From assembly GCA_024180945.1 (NCBI GenBank), contig JAKSGN010000002.1:2356001-2420000 (forward strand): a stretch of DNA of 64,000 nucleotides. The letters are read 5' to 3'. Position 1 is the stretch's first letter. The number at the start of each line of letters is the position of its first letter. Under the pieces are notes generated by a model. That model saw only the letters and a program-made list of their open reading frames with translations. It was not told the DNA's origin and did no database searches. This stretch comes from Macrophomina tecta (lineage: Eukaryota; Ascomycota; Dothideomycetes; Botryosphaeriales; Botryosphaeriaceae). A program made the translations under genes and the position numbers. Positions 21,379 through 31,867 of this stretch are shown piece by piece.

Positions 21379-24318
21379 TCAACCTTTCTTCCCTTCCACC
21401 TTCATCTTCTCATTCCCCAACTTCACCAGCTTCTCCGCCGCTCCCGCCCTCTCCTCGAACAGCCTCCTCAAATCCTCCACGCTCTTCTTCTTGAGGTCCA
21501 ACTTCCGCGGATTATCCTTTGGGATTGGCGGCGGTTCGAAGCTCGGCATGCGCTTGAGCAAACCGGATGACATGGCGCGAGGTTTTGTCGGCGGCTCGCT
21601 AGCCATGGTCGCGGCGCGCTGCAAGTTGGCAGAGTTGGTGGTAGAAGGTGAATTGGCGGCGGGGTAGACTGGGCGGGCGAGGGAGTTAATTGTGGGGCCG
21701 CGGGAGCGGGACCGCTCACGCGTGTATTCCGAACCGGGGGCATTATCTGCTGTGAGTGAGGAGGTAGATGTGCGGCGGGACAGGGTGTTTGATGTGGAGA
21801 TCGGGAAATCTACTGGCTTGCGGGATTCGGCGTCCTGAGGAGATAGAGAGGGTCGACGGGTACTGAAAGTTGAGGGGCTAGTAAGATTGGGTGATTGAAT
21901 AGGAGGTGTGGAGGGTTTGCTCGAGCCACTGGATCCAGGTCGAGAGGATATGGGTTTGCGATGAACTGCACCAGCGGCCGCCGCCGCACCAATCATCTCA
22001 GCGAGACCAGGCGGCGTGCGGCCTTGGGCGGAGAATGTTTGAGTGTTCTGAGCTCGTGGAGAAAATTGGGGGGAAGATACGGCGCGTTCTGGGGAAGAAA
22101 CAGTACTCTCCGCGCTAGCGATCTGCTCCGCAGTCAGGGCTTTGCGTTTTGGCACGATAATGTGAGGAACAGTGGGACCAGGAAGCCGCGCACTTGACTC
22201 ATCCTGTTTCTTCTCGTCCACGTTCCACCCTGTACTGCGGGCGGGGGCAAATCCATCCGTAGTCGCCGCGTACGTTAGAGGCGATTGAGTACCGGCTGAG
22301 CTTCCTCCCATTTCATCTGCAAGTACGGCCGAATACCTGGGCGGAACCTGAACACTCGGCGCTGGCTTACGCCTTACTGATGAGTCGTCACTACCTGTCG
22401 GGCTCAAGGGCATTTCTCTGGAGCTAGATACCGACGGGCGCGGAGGCAACGCAGGCGGCGTCTCCTCCTTAGAATTATCTTGCAGAATGATTCCAGAAAA
22501 CTGTTTCTCCGAATCGGCGAAGCCAGCGTCTTCTTCAGAGGGCGATTCAATACCGAAGTCCTCCGAGTCGGGTCGGCGTTTTGGAGCAGCCTCGAGAGGA
22601 TCTTCATATTCATGCGGCGTCTGCGGCGATCGCAGGTCACGTTGGAAGCTGGTTTCATTAATACCACAATCTTCGCGAAGGCCCTCATCCCACATGTCGA
22701 TCGCTTCAGCCAAGATACGGCGCACCACGCTGGACATCTTTGCATCCTCAATCTGATCAGGACCGCAAACAAGCGTCGGTGCAAAGCACACAGCTAAGTT
22801 CTCGGCAGTCATCTTGTTGTCATCTTGATGGGCAGCTACTACGCTGAGAAGAGGGAGCAGATGGCGGACTAGAATTTCCCGTGACATCACCGGGATCGCC
22901 GACCATTCCGACTTCGGGGAGATCAACTCCATCAGCGCCTTACGCGTCGGCGGTTCATCCGGATTTCCAAATAGGCTTCGGACCTCCCGGTATGACGACT
23001 GAGGAAATATTGGTTGACGCAATTCAGCATACCAAGTCTTGATAAGACCAGCCGAGAGATAGACACCATAGCAGTCCCTTGAGTCGACTTCTTCCACGAT
23101 GGCTTTGGTGGAATCTGACTGGTCAAACGGAGGGAGAGGCAACATAACACCATTCTCCTTCCATAGAATGTACTTCTGGCCGCGATCATAAGCCTCTTTC
23201 AAGATCTCCTTGAGTCTGGAATGCGGCGGGATCCGAAAAATTCCCTCGGTGCGAATGTTTGGATCCATGAGCAGGAATGTTGTAGTTTCGCGTAGCACGC
23301 GCGGAAGCCTCGTGTCGCCTTCGGCATTCTGAGGCAAGGGGTGTTTGACGGAGAAAGCCCGGCGGCCACTCGCAAAAGGTGCGTAGATATCAGGCGATAA
23401 GCGTCGATCATGGAGATATGCGGAGGGCGGGATCAACAGCGTCTGGATGGGCATATGGAGTGCTAGCTGGGTCAATGTAGAGACTGCGATTCTCGTGTCA
23501 GCAATATGTCTCAACCAGCCACAGCCGTTCCCATGCACGTAAGCCAGGAACCACTGAGCTCAGCAGCCGCACATGGCTCGGCCCACACGCCCTTCCGTGG
23601 CCACTTCCTTCGTGCGAGCACGGAGGTGCTGCGGCCGATTGCGCGCGCAGATAACGCCCAGAATAGGGCCAAGGCCGAAAGAGGCCGCGCGTGCGATGCG
23701 CTGACATGGAAGACACTCACCATGGACAATCTTCCTCCTAAATTTGGGGCTGACGATGGTTGAGAACATCTCCACCAATATCCGGACCCAACTCCTCTCG
23801 TGGACGATGTAGAGTTTCTGGAGACGCTTGCGCATGGCGCGGCTCAAGACATGGTATGCCTGTATGAACCAGCCCCAACCCGGGCGGTTCCTCTTGCCGC
23901 CCGCTGCACGCTCGGCGTCACCGCCAGCAAAGAAGATGACCTCGTATTCGGTTCCACTGAGCAGCTCCTCCTCACCCGGCAGGCGGGCAAGCACGTAGGG
24001 CAGCAGCGCATCAAAGTCGTGCTCATCGGCGTCGGGGAGGGCGGCGGCGTTGAGGATGTAGATGGGGAGACCGGAGTCGGAGGGGACAGGAGTCCGGTAG
24101 AGGATGCTGGCAGCGGCCTTGGCCAGCTCGTGGTCGTAGTCGGCGGAGGTGCGAGGAGGAGGAACGGCGCTGAGGGAGGTGCTGCGCAGACGGCCTGCGC
24201 GTTGAGCGAGCTGGGCGCGCATTGTCTTGCCAGACCAGGTCAGCCGGCGACGTATGCCCATAGCAGACGAACTGTGGGATCCGTCGCGGGGGTGTTCGTG
24301 GTGGTGTTGCAGCTTCAT
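21379..24318 (-). CDS. Sec14-like (CRAL-TRIO) / RhoGAP protein, Ecm25-like
   Basis: GTPase-activating protein for Rho-type GTPases, likely acting in polarity and cell-wall organisation. Two exons: 23721-24318 and 21379-23483, 900 aa, joined through a 237-nt intron (donor GTGAGT, acceptor CAG, phase 1). Residues about 60-230 form a CRAL-TRIO_2/Sec14-like domain (LPIYILNAAALPDADEHD, GWFIQAYHVLSRAMRKRLQK, continuing across the intron). Residues about 245-430 form the RhoGAP domain with the arginine-finger motif EGIFRIPP and the later block ENLAVCFAPTLV. The remainder is Ser/Pro-rich and disordered, ending in a Lys/Glu-rich helix. The start is uncertain: 24318 (MKLQHHH) was taken, but 24261 (MGIRRRL) is also in frame, and a GTAAGT near 24420-24430 could mark an upstream 5' intron. 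Confidence 0.88.
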
Positions 24319-25002
24319 GCTCCACTCTTTTTTTTTTGCGCAGGCCGGGGGGGGGGGGGCGTGGTAACAAAGGGCGGGCAAGAATGAAGGGCCCTGGGGA
24401 GCTATAACAGGACATTGGCGAGACTTACCGCGACTGAGGCTTCTGGAGGATGGCAAGAGGGTTGGCCCTACGCTATCCCTGCGAAGAATGGGCCGTCTGG
24501 GGGACTCGTAATGCAGGCGACCCTGAACGACAGTGCTTGCGTAAGGTAGAGGGCGGGAAGCGCCTCGCAGGGCTGAAACAAGAGGCTTTTGGCGGGCAGG
24601 CGGTGGTGGGATCAGCGCGCAGTCAGTCACTCAGGCGACTTCATGCCGTTGTGCCCCGCTGATGTCGACGTCAGGCGGTGGGAACGAAGGTGTCTGGCGG
24701 CGGGGATGCTGGAGGTTGAAGCGCCCCCTGCACGGCCAGGTCAAGGTCGCCCGGCCGACGCGTACCCGCGCTGCCCATCAGGGTCTGCACCGGCTGACCT
24801 GGCTCTGTCTAGTGGCGCCGACGTGTCCGTCCGCGAGTAATCCGCTGTCTATTTTTTCTCAGACGTCTTTCTTTTTTACTTTAGCTAGCCTTCCCGATCA
24901 TCACGCCCGCACGGTCTGCCATGCGCCGTGTCTGATAGCGCGAATCGGCACGCTCCCACTAACACCTTGACGTGCCTGATCGCCCGCCTCGCAGTCGACT
25001 AT
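24319..25002. other. Intergenic (RhoGAP 5' flank, TCF25 3' flank)
   Basis: Contains a G run of about 13 next to an A/T run (24329-24359), just upstream of the RhoGAP start, and GC-rich DNA without a recognisable gene. Confidence 0.45.
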
Positions 25003-26995
25003 CTACGCCGCAGGATCCGCATCCCTACCGCCGTCTGTCCTATCGTCGCCTCCTCCGCCGCCCTCCGCGTGCCCCCCTGCTGGGTGTTGACCTGCCCGAG
25101 CCTGGCCGGTTCCGGGCAGGTCTGCTACCGCCTCCTCTAATTCGCCCATCATCTCCATTTGGTTCTGCAGCTGCTCAAAGCGTTGCGTACGCTCCCAAAA
25201 CTCTTGGAAGGGTATCCCGCGCTCCATCATTCGCCTCACTACCTCCTCGTCGCGGACGTCTGGTTCGAGCGGCGGCGTCTCGTCAAGCTGGTCCACTGCC
25301 CTCTGCTCTCCCGCCGCATCTTGTTCCTGAGCTTGGAACCATGGCATGAGACTTTGGAAGAATGCTCGAAGATTGCTGTACTCTTCCCGCATTTCTGCGG
25401 CAGTCTGTCCCTCATGACGCCGGCTCGTTATGCTCGGGCTCGGGTCATACGAGGCCAGGTTGTTGCTCGGAGGTAGTGGGTCCGACGTCGACTGGACCTG
25501 TGAAGTGAGGGATCGCGGGACTGCACCAATGAGTGCCGGGTTATCGGTAAGTATGGTGTGACGGGCCATGTCTGGGGTTATGCTGGCTTCTGCAGGGTCT
25601 TCCATTCTAGAAGCCTGCACCGCCGAGGCCACCTCAACCAGCAGATTCTTGGCTTCTGGCGTGTTCCAAATGTCTTTGGCGCGGATGACGTACAGCTCCG
25701 TAAGAAGATGCTCGTAGGGCGTGCGAGGCTGCTTCCCCCAGATTCCTGGAGGGATGTCGTTGATCTCTAGTTCCTGAAATAGACGTGCCGCCACCCAGGG
25801 GTATTTGCCAATGGCTGTATAAAGTTTCTGCTGCCCTTTGCCGCGCTCGTTCGCTTGGACATGTAGTAAGCCCGAGCTTAGCTGGACGTTCGGGAGGTCG
25901 GCCCACTTCGACTTGAAGAAGGCATTCTGTGACAGGTCGAGGAAATCCCGCTGCTGCCGACCGCGAACAGCGAACTGGTCGAGAATTAGGCGGACGCAGT
26001 AGGGGTCGTTCTCGGGATCCAGGCTGAGGAGCAGCTTCGCCCATTCGTACACTGTCCTCCAGGTTGAGCGCATGCCCAGATTAGCAATGTAGCGCCACGC
26101 GGCAAGCCAAAATTCTCTGTTCTCAGGCCTCCGGAAATCAAGGCGCGCTTTCCCTTGCGATAAATTGTTGGAGAAAGTGGAGTGAACAGAACGGCCAAAG
26201 GAAAACAGGGCCCGCTCCAGGAGATCTCCGGAGGTTGCGTGGTCCCGTTCTTGCTTCGCAATCTCTGAGACCTGAAGCAGCGTGGAAATATGGTATGGAT
26301 TGAACTGCAGCAGTTGCACCAGCCGGTTGGGATCCATGGAGGCTACGCAACTCTCGAATTGCCTCTGCACGTCCTGGTATGTTGTGCTGTGTATGAACCT
26401 GTACTCGACAGTGCCATCTGGGCGCTTCTCCACGATCTCCATACCCAAGCCACCACTGGTTGCTCTAGGCCATTCCTCCTTGCCCTGTATGAATATGTTC
26501 CGACGAAGGCCTAGCGATGCAAGTCCCTGACCTCCCGGCATGTTGCGTGCAGCTACAGCTTGCGCAAGGCCTAGTTGCTGTGCACCTCTACCGCGCCTAC
26601 GTCCACCAGCAGGCTCATTGTCCATCCTGTTCTCCAGCGCAGCGCGGCCAAAGAGCTTGCGCATTTCATTCTGCGCGTGTAGACTCTGCGTCTCGACCGC
26701 CAGCAACTTATACAATTCCTGAGCCGCGATGTCGGCCGCGTTCTCATCAGCTGACTTTGCTTGATCTTCTACCTTGCCCACTCTGAGTGACTGCAGAGCG
26801 AGATCAATCTCGTCGAGCTCGGAGGTTCCGGACTGGTCTTTGGTGGGCGTATCGGTGGCCTGCTTAGCTGCTTTTCCCTTCTTCTTCTTTTTCTTGCGCT
26901 TCGCACTCGAGGCTTTCGGTTTAGGCGCTTCTTCCTCGCTATCATCTCGGGATTCTGCGGGCTCCCCCGGCTCCTGCTTATATCCCTCGTCTTGG

Positions 26996-27030
<35 letters not shown>

Positions 27031-27189
27031 TTCTCCGGCGCCTAGCATGGCGAACATGCTGGCCTTAGCGGGGCGAACAGCGGGCAGCTCGTCTTCCGAC
27101 TCGTCGTCCTCATTTTCGGCGGCCAATTGTTCGAGCTGTTTCTTCTCCTCCAGCTCGCGCTGGAGCTTCCGCAACGCGCGTGCAGACAT
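25003..27189 (-). CDS. TCF25/Rqc1 family protein (ribosome quality control)
   Basis: Homolog of yeast Rqc1 and animal TCF25/NULP1, which work with Ltn1 and Cdc48 on stalled 60S subunits; older literature treats TCF25 as a transcription factor. One exon, 728 aa, starting MSARALRKLQRELEEKKQLE. The N-terminus is acidic, with an Asp run encoded by a CGT-type microsatellite on the plus strand (27001-27030), then a Lys-rich stretch (KRKKKKKKGK). The Tcf25 domain (about residues 290-640) contains FNPYHISTLLQVSEIAKQE, FWLAAWRYIANLGMRSTWRT and LLLSLDPENDPYCVRLILDQ, all characteristic. The start at 27189 follows the conserved N-terminus; the frame stays open upstream without support. It diverges from the PP2C gene across 302 bp. 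Confidence 0.94.
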
Positions 27190-27491
27190 GGCGGTGAGCA
27201 AAAAGTTATGGTGAAAGTGGCGGTGCCGTCGGGATAGAGTCAGAGAGGAAATGGCAAACGCCGTGCATGTGCTTGTGCGCGCGGTGTGATGACGTGGGGC
27301 AAAGAACTCGGCCGGGGGACGCCAACGAAACGGGCCGAGAAAGCCAAACGATCGGCGGGCGGGCGGGAGCCTCAACCCACACCACCCAGCTCATCCTCGT
27401 CTCCCTCCGACATACCTCCTCCCGACACCGCCTGCATCCTCAATCCACCTCCGACTCGACCGTCGACTCTGGCCATCGGGCGTCTACCCAA
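27190..27491. promoter_or_regulatory. Short bidirectional promoter (TCF25 / PP2C)
   Basis: 302 bp separates the divergent start codons. CT-rich stretches precede the PP2C ATG. The two genes probably share regulatory DNA; no specific site was identified. Confidence 0.5.
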
Positions 27492-29429
27492 ATGCGTCGC
27501 GCCACCCTCCAAACGTGCCGCGCCATTCGTCGCCCGGGCCTTCGCAGAGTCGTCCGCACGCCGTCGAGCTATGCCCTCGGCTCGCGTGCCTTCTTCTCCC
27601 GCCAGCGTAACAACCACCAGATCCTGCAGTCATCGATGCAATTTCGGAACTTCTCCTTTGCCCTACTCTCGACTGCTGTCGCCACGGGCGCGTGGCTCGC
27701 CTACCGAGGCGACTCGGGCAGCCCCGTGCAAGGCGCCTCGCCCGTCTCCTCCGTGTCCACCGGCAGCCAACAGACTAGAGGCCTTTCAGCATCGAGCGTC
27801 TACACCAACGCCGCGTACACGCACGGCCCCACTTCCGACAAGGCTCCAGACGAGGGCAGCAAGGTGCTGGTCATTCATCAGGGCGAGGTCTTTACGGGCA
27901 CGCTCCCCGCCGACGCGCCTTTATCAAAGGAAACCGACGACTACGGCCGCAAGGTTGTCGAGATGCTGACGCCCGAGCAAGCGACGCAGAAACTGAGGCG
28001 GAACGAGGAATCATGGCTCGTGGGGCGCGGCAAGGGAGTGGTGCGCTACGATGTCGTGCAGATCCCCAGCAACGACCCGATCGAGGATGACCATGCTGAG
28101 AAGATCATTGAGGTGCCTCAAAGCGTGGCATCTACTGATGACGGCTCGTCCAACAGCGATTGGATGTTCTGGGGCGTCTTTGACGGTCACAGGTATGGCA
28201 AGGCTGCGGACTGGGTAGTCGTGATGAGTATTAACATGTCCATGTAGCGGCTGGATCACCTCGGCGAAACTGCGCAACTCGCTCATCTCCTTCGTTGCTC
28301 GTGAGCTGAACGCCACCTACAAATCTGCTCTTGCGGATCCTGCCGTCAAGCTTCCCACCGCCGAATCGATCGACAAGGCCATCAAGACTGGGTTCCTGCG
28401 CCTCGACCACGAAATCGTGCATGAATCGGTCCAGAAGGTCATGAAGGCGCAATCAAAGCGGGTGGCTGCGGAATTGCTTGCTCCTGCCTTGGCCGGCTCT
28501 TGCGGTCTGCTGTCCTTCTACGACAGCAACTCCAAGCTCCTCCGGGTGGCCTGCACCGGTGATTCCCGTGCCGTTCTCGGAAGGAGAGGCTCAAATGGCA
28601 AGTGGACTGCGACGGCTTTGTCTGTGGACCAGACCGGAGGCACTGAAGAAGAGGCTGCCCGTCTGCGAAGAGAACATCCCGGCGAGCCTGATGTGACCAG
28701 AAACGGTCGCATTCTGGGTGGCCTCGAACCCTCGAGAGCATTCGGAGACGCCATCTACAAGTGGAGTATTGAGACGCAGAAGAAGATCAAAGAGGTCTAC
28801 TTTGGTCGCTCTGCGCCGGCTCTGCTTAAGACACCGCCATATGTCACGGCCGAGCCTGTTGTCACTACAACGAAGGTCCAGCCTGAAAAGGGTGATTTCG
28901 TCGTGATGGCCACAGACGGACTTTGGGAGATGCTGACCAATGAGGAGGTCGTTGGCCTTGTCGGTCAATGGCTCGAGTCCCAGGCCGAGGCGAAGAACGG
29001 CCAGGGCAACGCTAACACGTGGCTCAAGAGCTGGTTCAGCCAGCAGAAGGGCCTGCCCATTGAGAAGGATGGTGCCCAGCAGGATCTTAGTGGCCAGCGT
29101 GCGCCAATCAGGCAAAGACAGTGGGGCGTCAAGGGCTCTGAGTCCGAGAGATTCGTTGTTGAGGACAAGAATGCAGCAACGCATCTCGTGCGCAATGCTC
29201 TTGGTGGAAAGAACCAGGATCAGCTGTGCGCACTGCTCACACTTCCGAGCCCATTTTCCCGCCGCTACAGGTATGTCTTGTGGTTGCGTGACTGCATGAA
29301 TTGGTCTGACGTCTGTATAGGGATGATCTCACAGTTGAAGTGATCTTTTTCGGCGAGGGTGAAAACACGGGCAATGTCGCACTGAACAAGGAGGCTAGTG
29401 CATCGACCGATGTCAAGCCCATGCTATAA
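27492..29429 (+). CDS. Mitochondrial PP2C-type phosphatase (Ptc5-like)
   Basis: Mg/Mn-dependent Ser/Thr phosphatase; the yeast relative Ptc5 dephosphorylates the E1-alpha subunit of mitochondrial pyruvate dehydrogenase. Three exons: 27492-28192, 28248-29270 and 29321-29429, giving 610 aa, with introns of 55 and 50 nt. The N-terminus is Arg-rich and Asp/Glu-free, followed by the hydrophobic segment FSFALLSTAVATGAWLAYRG, consistent with mitochondrial targeting and an inner-membrane anchor. The PP2C motifs are WMFWGVFDGHSGW (split by intron 1), ACTGDSRAVLGRRG, GGLEPSRAFGDAIYKW, VVMATDGLWEMLTNEE and the last metal site RDDLTVEVIFFGEG (completed by intron 2). The DGHSG form instead of DGHGG is usual for this subfamily as I recall it. 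The start was chosen for the targeting sequence. Confidence 0.93.
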
Positions 29430-29811
29430 TTCTTAACATGATTTGAATCTGTGCAACACTAACATAGCTGAGGATACCCGGTGTTGCCTTATGTATGACT
29501 CTTGAATATTGCTTCGTTCTTAGTCTTGACCCTTCGATGAGAAGGGGGGGGGAAAAAAAGCCTGGAGTGAATTCTGGCGCAAGATTCGGTTGGTCTGGGA
29601 ATGCATGCTGGGAATATGGCTGTTTACGACCTCCTCCTAAGACGACGGGACAGAACGACTGGAGGTGTACTACTACTTTGCATGTGACGAATGGGGACTA
29701 TTTCTACTGAATTGAAAACTGTGAAACACTACTTTGGAGTCTAACTGCTATGTCTACGTTCGGGCTGGTATTGCATGATTAATTTCTCCTGCTCCTGTTC
29801 TGTCTCTAAAG
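29430..29811. other. Convergent 3' flanks (PP2C and TRAPP subunit)
   Basis: AT-richer spacer between two genes read towards each other. It includes a short G/A run near 29544-29558 and presumably holds both polyadenylation regions. Confidence 0.5.
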
Positions 29812-30491
29812 TCACATGCCGCCAATACCGGGTGCCCACTTCTCTCCTATCCTCTTGACTTCGTTGATGAAGCGACGACTCGTGATCTGAGTCGAGCCGA
29901 CAGACTGCTCGGCGTTGGCGGTCAGAGGAGAGTGCTGGTCCGGGTCGTAAAAGGGGTTGCGAAGTAGTCCGATGTACGCCGACTGCAACGCCTTGAAAGC
30001 CTGCGGAGCAGTGTCAGCACCACCATCCTTTCTCTCCCTCTCAAAGAGTGGTATAGAGTGATATTCAGCGCTTGGAGACTTACGGGCTTTAGATCGGCAT
30101 CCCTCAAGCCGATAGCGGAGGTGTTCTTGGCGTCGTTTGCGGTGGCGGGGCGGCCCTCCATGTCAACGACGATGACGAACTTGACGCCGGTGTGGGTCAT
30201 CCAGCCGTACATAGCGAGGCGCTCGTCGACGGCCTGCAGCAGGCCGAAGTCCTGGTCGGCCGTCTTGTGCGGCATGCGCGCCTCGAAGATGTCGAGCGAC
30301 GAGGACAAGAGGAAGGAGAACTCGAGCGGAGCCCGGGCCTCGGGCGGGAAGAGCGAGATGTGGAGTGGGTTGTTCTATTTCGATGCATGAGATTTCCATG
30401 GGTTTTTGGAGGAGGGGGTGGTTGCTCTGCATACGTGCTTCCCGATAATGCCGATGCATGCTATGGAGGGCATGCGCGTGGCTGCTGCCAT
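29812..30491 (-). CDS. TCA17: TRAPP complex subunit, Tca17/TRAPPC2L-like
   Basis: Small longin-fold (sedlin-like) subunit of the TRAPP tethering complex, acting in Golgi and endosomal vesicle traffic. Three exons: 30435-30491, 30084-30374 and 29812-30000, giving 178 aa; introns of 60 and 83 nt are both phase 0. Exon 1 encodes MAAATRMPSIACIGIIGKH, and exon 2 begins NNPLHISLFPPEARAPLEF, reproducing the N-terminal strand-turn-strand of TRAPPC2L. Next come SSSLDIFEAR, DFGLLQAVDERLAMYGWMTH and TGVKFVIVVDM. The C-terminal helix region contains FKALQSAYIGLLRNPFYDPD. It differs from Trs20/sedlin by the DFGLL...YGW block. It shares a 396-bp divergent promoter with the complex I gene. Confidence 0.9.
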
Positions 30492-30887
30492 GGTTGCGGC
30501 CGGTCGGTTGATTCACATGCGCTCACTCGAAGACAGCATTAATTTGTTGCGCGGCAGCTTGCAGCATTTGCTGTTCACCTCATGGCGCGGCTCGTGGATG
30601 TGGTCATCAGGGACGTCGTTGGGCGAGAGCCGGGGTTCGGAGAATCCGCGGGGGGCGACGGCCAAATCAGATCGCAGGCTATAGCGCTCCCGTAAGATCC
30701 AAGCACCCGATGCACAAGCGAGAGCCTTCGTTCCTTCCTGGGAGCCGTCAACGACGACATCGACTTGCTGCATCCGCCACCCGCGCCGCCGCCGACACCA
30801 CCCACCCTCTCCACTCCACTCCACTCCACCCGCCATCCCTCCTTTCCCCGTCCGCATCGCGCGTCCCGGACACACACCGCCGCCGCC
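30492..30887. promoter_or_regulatory. Bidirectional promoter (TRAPP subunit / complex I PSST)
   Basis: 396 bp between divergent start codons, with a CT/CCA-rich stretch near 30780-30840 before the plus-strand gene. No specific element was assigned. Confidence 0.5.
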
Positions 30888-31867
30888 ATGCTCTCGACGA
30901 CGAGGTCCGCCGCCTCAATGGCCCTGCGCGGTACGCTCTCCCAATCTCTCTCTCTCGCCCGCCCCTCCACCCCCGGCAATCCATCTCCGCAATCGCCCAA
31001 CAACAATCGTACGCCATCCAATGCTAACGTGCGCGACGTGCGCTTGCAGCCAAGCCCTCCACCTCCATCACTCCCTTCCGCGCCGTCTCCGCAGCATGGA
31101 TCTCGAGCTCCTCCAAGAAGAACGCCACCCCCGGCCTGGTCCCCGACGGCCCCGGTACCCCGCCGCCCATGAAGAAGGCTCGCCGTGAGGTGCCGCTGCC
31201 GAGCCAGGAGGGAAAGAAGGGTGTTGTGCAATACGCGCTGTACGTGTGGCCCCGCAATGTCGGATGAAGGGAAGCCAATCCGAGAAGTGGCGGACCGGCA
31301 GAAAAAGGCATTGAGGAGGAAACAAAGGACGAAACACTGATACCACGTCTCCACATAGCACTACGCTCGACCAAATTGCCAACTGGGCGCGCCAGGGCTC
31401 GCTGTGGCCCATGACGTTCGGCCTGGCCTGCTGCGCCGTCGAGATGATGCACCTGTCGACGCCGCGCTACGATCAGGACCGCCTGGGCATCATTTTCCGT
31501 GCTTCGCCCCGCCAGTCGGATGTGATGATCGTCGCCGGCACGCTGACCAACAAGATGGCGCCCGCCCTGCGCCAGGTCTACGACCAGATGCCCGACCCGC
31601 GCTGGGTCATCTCCATGGGCAGCTGCGCTAACGGCGGCGGCTACTATCACTACAGCTACAGCGTTACTCGCGGCTGCGACCGTATCGTGCCCGTCGATAT
31701 CTACGTGCCCGGCTGCCCGCCGACGTCGGAGGCGCTGATGTATGGCATTTTCCAGCTGCAGAAGAAGATGAGGCACACTAAGGTTAGTTTGGCGTTCGAC
31801 GCGTATTTCAATATCGGGCTGGAGCTAATATGATGGTTAGATCACCCGTATGTGGTACAGGAAGTAG
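30888..31867 (+). CDS. Complex I PSST subunit (NUKM/NDUFS7), mitochondrial
   Basis: Iron-sulfur subunit of NADH:ubiquinone oxidoreductase that holds cluster N2 next to the quinone site. Four exons: 30888-30930, 31050-31239, 31359-31782 and 31841-31867, giving 227 aa. The first exon and early second exon encode a Ser/Arg-rich, acid-free presequence. The core has [23 protein letters not shown] with the tandem cysteines, then [18 protein letters not shown] and [19 protein letters not shown], supplying all four N2 ligands. The last exon encodes only ITRMWYRK and stop, a nine-codon micro-exon required to restore the conserved C-terminus. Introns are 119, 119 and 58 nt. Confidence 0.97.
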
